A stretch of 14,181 nt of DNA from VMFP01 sp964630025 (lineage in GTDB: Bacteria; Patescibacteriota; Andersenbacteria; UBA10190; CAIZMI01), in assembly GCA_964630025.1 (NCBI GenBank), contig CAZVRG010000024.1, forward strand, positions 1-14,181. The letters run 5' to 3'. Under the pieces are notes generated by a model. It was not told the origin of the DNA. It made no database searches and saw only the letters and a list, made by a program, of their open reading frames with translations. This document shows, piece by piece, positions 5,808 through 11,324 of this stretch. The stretch's first letter is position 1; every line of letters starts with the position of its first letter. A program made the translations under genes and the position numbers.

Positions 5808-5938
5808 AAATGCGAACGGAGAATAGGGTGTCAAGAGCAGCCGGCTTGTCCCCACGGTAGCCACTCCGACTCCCGCGCCACGGTGAAGGAGAAAGTTTGA
5901 AATACCATAGATTCGTGTAACAATGCGGCACGAGGCAT

Positions 5939-6739
5939 ATGAAATCATCGTATGTTCTGGAATTAGAGCATGTCAGCAAGGCATTTGATGACGACTTTGA
6001 GGTTGTAAAAGACGTGAGTATACGAGCAAGAAAAGGAGAGTTTGTTTGCCTCATTGGCCCAAGCGGCTGCGGCAAAACAGTGCTTCTGTACACGATTGCC
6101 GGCTTCTTCCCGTCCCATGGCGGGCAGGTGAAGGTCAACGGCAAAGTTGCTCATGTTGTCGGACAGGACCGGATCATGGTGTTTCAGGATCACATGTTGT
6201 TTCCTTGGAAAACCGTTTTTCAAAATCTGATGTTCGGGATGAAAAAGAGCCGGCTGTCAACATCGGAAAAAATCACTTTGTCCAGAAAATATTTACAAAG
6301 CATTGATTTAGTACAATTTAAAGACTGGCCGATCCACAAGCTATCCGGCGGCATGAAACAGCGCGTGGCGTTTGCGCGATCCCTGCTGGCCAATCCCGAC
6401 ATACTGCTCATGGATGAACCGTTTTCGTCCGTGGACGCCATTACCAGAAAAAATTTATGCGAGCAACTGATCGGCATCTGGGAAGAAACGCAAAAGACAA
6501 TTTTGTTTGTTACGCATAATATTGGCGAGGCCATCTACCTAGCTGACACCATCTATGTGATGAGTGCGCGCCCAACTACTATCAGAAAAACCTATGCGAT
6601 TCATTTGCCGCGGCCGCGCGACATGGCTGATCCGGAATTCATAAAAATTCTTAAGCAGTTGGAAGACGATATACAAAAGGAATTTGAGCCCACACGGAAC
6701 TATGCGGAGGAACAAATTCGTGTTAGCAATCTGTTATAA
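5939..6739 (+). CDS. NitT/TauT-family ABC transporter, ATP-binding protein
   Basis: This is the cytoplasmic ATPase that powers the importer encoded by this and the next two genes. The 266-residue product carries Walker A GPSGCGKT (40-47), the Q-loop glutamine at 83 (MVFQDHMLFPW), signature LSGGMKQR (135-142), Walker B DILLMDE (154-160) and the H-loop His193 (VTHNIGEA). The FQDxxLFPWKTV context and the THDIxEA-type switch are typical of the SsuB/TauB/NrtD group. Substrates in that family include nitrate, sulfonates, taurine and thiamine or riboflavin precursors, and the ATPase does not tell which. GAGG lies only 3 bases before ATG 5939. Codon use is A+T-richer than in neighbours: 6241-6300 has 22 G+C in 60 bases. 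Confidence 0.92.
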   Translation: MKSSYVLELEHVSKAFDDDFEVVKDVSIRARKGEFVCLIGPSGCGKTVLLYTIAGFFPSHGGQVKVNGKVAHVVGQDRIMVFQDHMLFPWKTVFQNLMFGMKKSRLSTSEKITLSRKYLQSIDLVQFKDWPIHKLSGGMKQRVAFARSLLANPDILLMDEPFSSVDAITRKNLCEQLIGIWEETQKTILFVTHNIGEAIYLADTIYVMSARPTTIRKTYAIHLPRPRDMADPEFIKILKQLEDDIQKEFEPTRNYAEEQIRVSNLL

Positions 6740-6745
6740 ATCCCC

Positions 6746-7810
6746 ATGAGAGTACTTCAACGGAACAGTTTAGTGGCACTGGCCCTCATTGTGTTGGCGC
6801 TAGTAGCAATCGTTGTCCTTAAAAAGACCCCGTTAGTCAAGGAGTCCGATAGCGAAACGGCGCAGGCGTTACCCACCATAAAGATTGGGTACAAACTTAC
6901 GAATCTCGATGCCATTCCGGTCGTGTTAGCCGAAGAGAAAGGCTATTTTGAGGAACAGAGAGTTGACGCGCAATTGGTGGTGCTGGAAGGATCGGACGCG
7001 CCGACGGCTGTTGTCAGCGGGCAAGTTGATGTCGTGATCGCTGGTCCACCGCGTTTTTACGGCCCGATTGAAAAGGGTGCGCCGGTGAAGATTATCGCGC
7101 CGATGAGTAACACACCCTCCGAATTATTCGTCCGTCCTGATTCCGGTATCAATACCTTTAAGGATCTGGAAGGCAAAAGAATCTCTTTTGGTACAGGCGG
7201 CAGCACGAATGAGTTGTTGCTGCGCTACGTTTTAACCAAGGAGAACGTCGACTTAAAGAAAGTGAAATTCCTGAATATGGATAATGCATATCTGCATTCC
7301 ATGCTCATGGAAAAGAAATCGCTCGATGCCATCTTTATCAAGGATGCCGGCTTTGCCGATGCGGCCAAGAAGCTGGGCGCCGTCGTCATGCCGGGCTGGG
7401 TGAATAACAATTATGCGAGGAACAACACAGCCGCCATCGTGGCTATTAATACCAACTATCTGAATAACAACGAAGCAGCCGTTCGGAGCTTCTTCAAGGC
7501 GATCATTGAGGGCGACCGCTACCTCAAGAATAATCTCAAAGACTCTGCGGCGGTTATCACCAAATTCTACCGAGATAATTCTAACAGCGTGGTTGATATC
7601 CAACCGGACGAGTTCGCCGGTTTTATCAAGGATGGCAAGCTGTCGTATCCGTTGTGGGACGATACTTCTCTGGTCATTGAAATGGCTCGGATCAGCGGTG
7701 AACTAGGGCTCACGAAGAGAGCCCTCACGCTGGAAGAATTATATGATTTTAGGTTCAAAGACATTCTGGAGCCTGCACAAAGTGAAATCTACGGTCCGCC
7801 GACAAATTAA
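6746..7810 (+). CDS. ABC transporter substrate-binding protein (NMT1/SsuA-like)
   Basis: This is the extracytoplasmic ligand receptor of the importer. The N-terminus is short and basic, followed by a hydrophobic segment at about 9-25 (LVALALIVLALVAIVVL). There is no lipobox cysteine, so it is probably a membrane anchor or signal peptide. The mature part starts at about residue 44 with the family pattern TIKIGYKLTNLDAIPVVLAE (44-63), then GYFEEQ, SGQVDVVIAGPP (91-102) and the second-lobe pattern FKDLEGKRISFGTGGSTNEL. This is the NMT1/THI5-like and SsuA fold. At 354 residues it is a normal length. It begins 6 bases after the ATPase stop without a Shine-Dalgarno. The ligand cannot be inferred: no monooxygenase, thiamine or nitrate genes accompany it in this window. 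Confidence 0.9.
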   Translation: MRVLQRNSLVALALIVLALVAIVVLKKTPLVKESDSETAQALPTIKIGYKLTNLDAIPVVLAEEKGYFEEQRVDAQLVVLEGSDAPTAVVSGQVDVVIAGPPRFYGPIEKGAPVKIIAPMSNTPSELFVRPDSGINTFKDLEGKRISFGTGGSTNELLLRYVLTKENVDLKKVKFLNMDNAYLHSMLMEKKSLDAIFIKDAGFADAAKKLGAVVMPGWVNNNYARNNTAAIVAINTNYLNNNEAAVRSFFKAIIEGDRYLKNNLKDSAAVITKFYRDNSNSVVDIQPDEFAGFIKDGKLSYPLWDDTSLVIEMARISGELGLTKRALTLEELYDFRFKDILEPAQSEIYGPPTN

Positions 7811-8567
7811 AGAAGCTGTTTTCGCGTCGCTGCCCTTCCTTGTTTTGTTAGTCGTTTGGGCAGCAGCTGCTTACTGGCGATGGATGCCCGACTGGTTCTT
7901 GCCTTCGCCGCTAATGGTTTTAGCGTCGTTCGTGGATATGGTTAGGAATGGGGTAGTGGTAGGAATCCTCGCCGACAGCGCTCTGAACCTCATCCCACCG
8001 TACCTGTTGGCCATCGTCACTTCCGTGATTATCGGTATCCTGATTGGTATACATGCCGTGGCGAGAAACATCTTTTTTCCACTTTTTTCCACTCTGTACA
8101 CGATTCCATCGCTCGCCTGGCTCCCGTTCATCATCATTATTTTCGGCTTCACTAGGGAAGCTGTGTGGGTTTTGCTTTTTACCTCAACGTTTCTGAAGGT
8201 GATCTACAACATGATCATTGGCGTCAGGAGCGTGAACCCGATTTGGGTCTTGGCTGCAAAAAACCTGGGCTCGTCTAAATTACAGATTATTTTCGAGGTC
8301 ATCATTCCCGGCGCTTTCCCCAACATCATCACCGGCATGCGTATTGGCTTTGCCTCGGTGTGGCGATCGGTAATCGCGGCGGAGATGCTTGTTTCCGGCG
8401 CCGGGGGGTTAGGGAGATTCATGTGGACGGCTCAGTGGACCTTCGATTTCGGAAAAGTATTTGTTGGCATCATTTTGATTGCTATGGTTGGCTTGTTTGT
8501 TGAATTGGCTGTTTTCCGGAAGCTGGAAAGAATGACTTTGGAAAAGTGGGGCACCGTTGTGGCATAG
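7782..8567 (+). CDS. ABC transporter permease (SsuC/TauC-like)
   Basis: This is the membrane channel subunit of the importer. From GTG 7782 the product is 261 residues with about six hydrophobic segments: around 15-31, 70-90, 106-123, 126-146, 185-205 and 226-245. The coupling EAA loop is clear at 157-187 (VLAAKNLGSSKLQIIFEVII, then PGAFPNIITGMRIG) and docks with the ATPase. GTG 7782 is chosen because GGAG (7768-7771) lies 10 bases upstream and the N-terminus then matches SsuC length. An in-frame ATG at 7743 would add 13 residues and overlap the previous gene by 68 rather than 29 bases. With the two genes upstream it makes a complete importer in one operon. Confidence 0.9.
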   Translation: MKSTVRRQIKEAVFASLPFLVLLVVWAAAAYWRWMPDWFLPSPLMVLASFVDMVRNGVVVGILADSALNLIPPYLLAIVTSVIIGILIGIHAVARNIFFPLFSTLYTIPSLAWLPFIIIIFGFTREAVWVLLFTSTFLKVIYNMIIGVRSVNPIWVLAAKNLGSSKLQIIFEVIIPGAFPNIITGMRIGFASVWRSVIAAEMLVSGAGGLGRFMWTAQWTFDFGKVFVGIILIAMVGLFVELAVFRKLERMTLEKWGTVVA

Positions 8568-8615
8568 GAGTGAATACAGTCAAACATCTACTGGATCACA
8601 CCCCGCTGAACACAT

Positions 8616-8635
8616 CGGAGGCAACGCCTCGCTTT
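8616..8635 (+). terminator. Weak hairpin after the ABC operon
   Basis: GAGGC (8618-8622) and GCCTC (8626-8630) form a 5-bp stem with a 3-base AAC loop, followed by GCTTT. The U-run is short and the stem small, so this is at best a weak intrinsic terminator between the permease gene and the glycosyltransferases. Nothing else is seen in 8568-8646. Confidence 0.25.
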
Positions 8636-8646
8636 AACAATGAGGA

Positions 8647-8655
8647 TGTTATTCT
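8647..8655 (+). promoter_or_regulatory. Extended -10 promoter of the first glycosyltransferase gene
   Basis: TGTTATTCT (8647-8655) fits the extended -10 form TGn followed by TATTCT, which does not need a good -35; none is present at the right distance. The box ends 6 bases before ATG 8662, so transcription would start at or next to the A of the start codon. This gives a leaderless mRNA, with the same spacing as at lexA. Confidence 0.4.
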
Positions 8656-8661
8656 CTGTAC

Positions 8662-9828
8662 ATGAGGATTGGCGTGGACCTTCGCTGTCTCATGGACGGC
8701 AGACGGACGGGCGTTGAGGAATACACGCTCGGCATTCTGCGTGAAATGATTCGCGCGAGCCCCAGTGACACGTTCGTGCTCTTCGCGAACTCGCGGAAAC
8801 CCATGCGCCTGCCATCGTTCGACGCACCGAACGTTGAACTCCGCACATTTCGCTATCCAAATAAGCTCTTCAATCTTTCGCTGAAACTTGTGCATGCGCC
8901 GAGGCTGGATGCGCTGGTCGGTGGCGTGGACGTCTTTTTTGTGCCCAGCATCCGACTTGCGCCAGTACGTATGCCATGTCCGCTCGTGCTTACGGTCCAT
9001 GATCTCTCGTTCGTACGGCATCCGGAATTTTTTTCCTGGGGACGGCGCCTGTGGCATACATTTATGGAGCCGCGACGACTCGCGCAGCGCGCGGATGCGG
9101 TGATTGCGGTGTCGCTGGCAACTGCCGATGATGTCGCCGCACTGTACGCTGTACCTGCATCGCGCATTTCCGTGATTCCATCGGGGATTCCAATGGCATA
9201 TGCCCCAGGATCGGCAGCATTGGATGCGCAGGATTGTCGCAGGCGATATCAGCTGCCCGAACAATTCCTTCTCTATCTTGGTACGCTCGAACCGCGAAAG
9301 AATCTTGACGCGCTGCTTGGTGCATATACGCGCGTGCGCACCGCGGGTTTGCCACATGCGCTGGTGCTCGCGGGCGTGCGCGGGTGGGTTGACAAGGGAT
9401 TTTTTACGCGGATACGCCAGCATCCATACCGCGACGATATTATTCTTACCGGCTTTGTAGATGACGCCGATAAGCCGATGGTCTACCAACTTGCGGATTT
9501 GTTTGTGTACCCCAGTTTCTATGAAGGATTTGGGTTTCCGCCGCTCGAAGCACTCGCGAGCGGAACACCCGTTGTGACGTCGTTTAACAGTGCGATCCCA
9601 GAGATTGTTGGCCGGTGGGCGACGCTGGTGAATCCATATGATCCGGAGGAGATTGCGATGGTGGTTGTCGATCGTTTGCGGCATCCTGCACGCGTGCCGG
9701 AGCATATTTCTGCAGAGATTCGCACGCGATATACATGGGAACGCGCCGCACAAGAAACATTGCGCGTACTTCGAACTGTTGCGAACGTGTCGAAAGATCG
9801 TAGTTTACCGTTTTACGTAAAACAGTAA
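8662..9828 (+). CDS. GT4-like glycosyltransferase (first of a tandem pair)
   Basis: This retaining, GT-B fold glycosyltransferase probably adds a sugar from a nucleotide donor to a cell-surface glycan or lipid carrier. The 388-residue product has an N-terminal acceptor domain starting MRIGVDLRCLMDGRRTGVEEY (the G-x-G-rich loop), VHDLSFVRHP (112-121) and AVIAVSLATADD (146-157). Its C-terminal donor domain has LYLGTLEPRKN (204-214) and the E-x7-E motif EGFGFPPLE (288-296) followed by ALASGTPVV. No transmembrane segment is seen. Donor and acceptor cannot be told from sequence. It is 5 bases upstream of a second enzyme with the same plan and has its own apparent promoter. Confidence 0.9.
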   Translation: MRIGVDLRCLMDGRRTGVEEYTLGILREMIRASPSDTFVLFANSRKPMRLPSFDAPNVELRTFRYPNKLFNLSLKLVHAPRLDALVGGVDVFFVPSIRLAPVRMPCPLVLTVHDLSFVRHPEFFSWGRRLWHTFMEPRRLAQRADAVIAVSLATADDVAALYAVPASRISVIPSGIPMAYAPGSAALDAQDCRRRYQLPEQFLLYLGTLEPRKNLDALLGAYTRVRTAGLPHALVLAGVRGWVDKGFFTRIRQHPYRDDIILTGFVDDADKPMVYQLADLFVYPSFYEGFGFPPLEALASGTPVVTSFNSAIPEIVGRWATLVNPYDPEEIAMVVVDRLRHPARVPEHISAEIRTRYTWERAAQETLRVLRTVANVSKDRSLPFYVKQ

Positions 9829-9833
9829 AAAGT

Positions 9834-11018
9834 ATGACTGTACGAATACCACGGAAAATCGGGATTGATGCACGCGCATATGGATGGACCGGCATCGGGC
9901 GATATGCGCGGAATTTGCTTGCGACGGTAACGGCAGAAGCGCAGCGTACACACGCCGATATTGAGTTCGTCGTATTCGTTCCGCCGCAGTATGCACAGGA
10001 AGTTTCCGCGCTACCGCACACGCGCGTTATTCCCGTGCGAGACTCCTATTACTCGCTCTATGAGCAAACGGGATTTCTTGTACGTCTTCTGCGTACAAAG
10101 ATCGATCTCATGCATTTTTTACATTTCAATGCGCCAATTGCCTACCGACGCCCGTATGTCGTGACCATTCACGACCTTATTCGATTTCACTTTCCGGGCC
10201 AGCGGCATGCCAGCACGCTGCATCAATGGGCATACCGCGCAGTCTTTGCCTCTGCTGTCACACATGCGCGGCACATTATTGCCGTATCGGCATTCACGAA
10301 GTCCGAGCTTATCAGGAAGTTTCCATCCGTCGCCGGGAACGTTTCCGCAATCGGCGAAGGTGTTGATATGCATTTTTCACCAGCAGCAACGCCAACCGAC
10401 GATACGGTGCTGAAGCAGCGCGGCATTACACGTCCGTATGTGCTCTATGTTGGACTCTGGATGAAACATAAAAATCTTCCCAGGCTTCTGCACGCCTTTC
10501 GCCTCGCGCGGGAAGGCGGCCTCACTGGCCAATTGGTCATGACCGGGGATCGCACGACAGGCGGAGAAGATATTCATGTCCATGCGCATCGCGAAGGCGT
10601 TGCGGATTCTTTGGTGCTTCCGGGACGCGTCTCCGACGAAGAGTTGTCGGTTCTATACCGCCACGCGCGCACCTTTGTGTTCCCAAGTCTGTACGAAGGC
10701 TTCGGGCTACCGCCGCTGGAAGCAATGGCGTCTGGAACGCCAGTTGTCGCGGCACGCGCAGGTAGCCTGCCGGAAGTTCTCGGTGACGCGGCACTGTACA
10801 CCGATCCGCATTCACCACGAGACATCGCGGCGGCACTCCTTCTTCTTGAAAGCGATCCGCAGCTGCGACAACAATTGCGGATACGTGGTTTTACTCGCGC
10901 CAAGCGTTTTTCTTGGGATACGTGCGGGCGCGCAACACTCGAACTCTATAAAAATTCTGGTGGGGAGCGGGAAAATGTCCAGAGCACCTTAGACGTAACG
11001 TTCAGAAAGAGTATGTAA
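9834..11018 (+). CDS. GT4-like glycosyltransferase (second of a tandem pair)
   Basis: This 394-residue GT-B enzyme has the same architecture as the gene before it. The N-terminal loop is KIGIDARAYGWTGIGRYARN (8-27). VTIHDLIRFHFPG follows at 110-122, AVSAFTKSEL at 150-159, LYVGLWMKHKN at 204-214, and the E-x7-E motif EGFGLPPLE at 288-296 with AMASGTPVV. The catalytic motif falls at the same residue numbers as in its neighbour, and the motif context is nearly identical, so the two probably arose by duplication. The last 20 or so residues are a poorly conserved tail. It starts 5 bases after the previous stop, without a Shine-Dalgarno, so the two are one transcript. The sugar specificity is unknown. 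Confidence 0.9.
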   Translation: MTVRIPRKIGIDARAYGWTGIGRYARNLLATVTAEAQRTHADIEFVVFVPPQYAQEVSALPHTRVIPVRDSYYSLYEQTGFLVRLLRTKIDLMHFLHFNAPIAYRRPYVVTIHDLIRFHFPGQRHASTLHQWAYRAVFASAVTHARHIIAVSAFTKSELIRKFPSVAGNVSAIGEGVDMHFSPAATPTDDTVLKQRGITRPYVLYVGLWMKHKNLPRLLHAFRLAREGGLTGQLVMTGDRTTGGEDIHVHAHREGVADSLVLPGRVSDEELSVLYRHARTFVFPSLYEGFGLPPLEAMASGTPVVAARAGSLPEVLGDAALYTDPHSPRDIAAALLLLESDPQLRQQLRIRGFTRAKRFSWDTCGRATLELYKNSGGERENVQSTLDVTFRKSM

Positions 11019-11034
11019 TAATGATAGGCGGAGT

Positions 11035-11157
11035 GGAGAGATGCCCCGAGCGGATTTGGAGGCCATTTCGGCATGGTTCCAAGCCAGAAGGCGGACGAAA
11101 TGGCCGGAAACCTCGCAGCCCGCGCCGCGGGGCGAGAATGAGCGAGGGGCGCTCTCC
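11035..11157 (+). other. Highly structured non-genic segment, possible RNA
   Basis: The segment can fold as a closed three-way structure. The outer stem GGAGAG (11035-11040) pairs with CTCTCC (11152-11157) and is extended by GCC/GGC. A perfect 10-bp stem GGCCATTTCG (11061-11070) / CGAAATGGCC (11096-11105) encloses 25 bases. A third stem CCTCGC (11111-11116) / GCGAGG (11142-11147) contains GCCC/GGGC. There is no U-run after it. It also contains a 46-codon open frame (11041-11181) with no family match. The first 19 bases resemble a tRNA-Ser 5' end with one extra C, but there is no T-arm. It could be a small RNA, a 3' end structure of the glycosyltransferase mRNA, or chance. Confidence 0.3.
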
Positions 11158-11166
11158 ATGGAGCTC

Positions 11167-11175
11167 TGCTACACT
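11167..11175 (+). promoter_or_regulatory. Extended -10 promoter for the DUF4012 gene
   Basis: TGCTACACT (11167-11175) is a good extended -10 box (TGn plus TACACT). The predicted transcription start near 11182 lies about 13 bases before the left arm of the inverted repeat, so the repeat would form the 5' leader fold of the DUF4012 mRNA. No -35 is recognisable at the proper distance; a TTGACA at 11178-11183 lies downstream and has no -10 partner. Confidence 0.4.
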
Positions 11176-11194
11176 GGTTGACAGCACCGATACA

Positions 11195-11324
11195 CCATGC
11201 CCCGTTAGAAGCCTCCATACAATGATTCTTCGCTTGATCAGAAATTTCTTATCCCTTATCGCTTGGCGAGAAAGCGTATGTGATCACTCGTACGTTCTTG
11301 CATCGAGCTTCTAACGGGGCATGG
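11195..11324 (+). repeat. 18-bp perfect inverted repeat enclosing 94 bases, covering the next start codon
   Basis: CCATGCCCCGTTAGAAGC (11195-11212) is the exact reverse complement of GCTTCTAACGGGGCATGG (11307-11324). The right arm contains the ATG (11321-11323) of the DUF4012 gene. Between the arms is a 30-codon open frame (11222-11314), MILRLIRNFLSLIAW at its start, whose TAA lies inside the right arm 6 bases before the DUF4012 ATG. A smaller hairpin CGCTT/AAGCG lies in the loop. As RNA, the repeat would hide the start codon. As DNA, it is also the form of a very short element with terminal inverted repeats, but no target duplication is visible. Confidence 0.75.

Noticed and set aside
8596..9753. 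Reverse-strand frame of 385 codons
   Set aside because: It is fully antisense to a clear glycosyltransferase and its translation has no recognisable motif.
11035..11157. tRNA-Ser gene
   Set aside because: The 5' end and the outer stem resemble tRNA-Ser, but there is an extra C, no T-arm before the 3' acceptor strand, and no plausible anticodon arm. A GGTTCCAAGCC at 11075-11085 is in the wrong place.
11035..11157. SRP RNA, RNase P RNA or tmRNA
   Set aside because: The conserved cores of these RNAs are absent. The CCGGAA at 11104-11109 is not closed by a stem as the SRP apical loop is.
11041..11181. 46-codon small protein gene
   Set aside because: A start with an upstream GGAG exists, but the sequence has no family match and coincides with strong stems that can explain the base pattern.
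11178..11206. TTGACA-type promoter for the DUF4012 gene
   Set aside because: A perfect -35 (11178-11183) is present, but at 16-18 bases downstream the sequence is C-rich and has no -10 box; the extended -10 at 11167 fits better.
11195..11324. Insertion sequence or MITE
   Set aside because: There are terminal inverted repeats, but no target-site duplication, transposase or second copy in the window. A genome-wide search for the 18-mer would decide.
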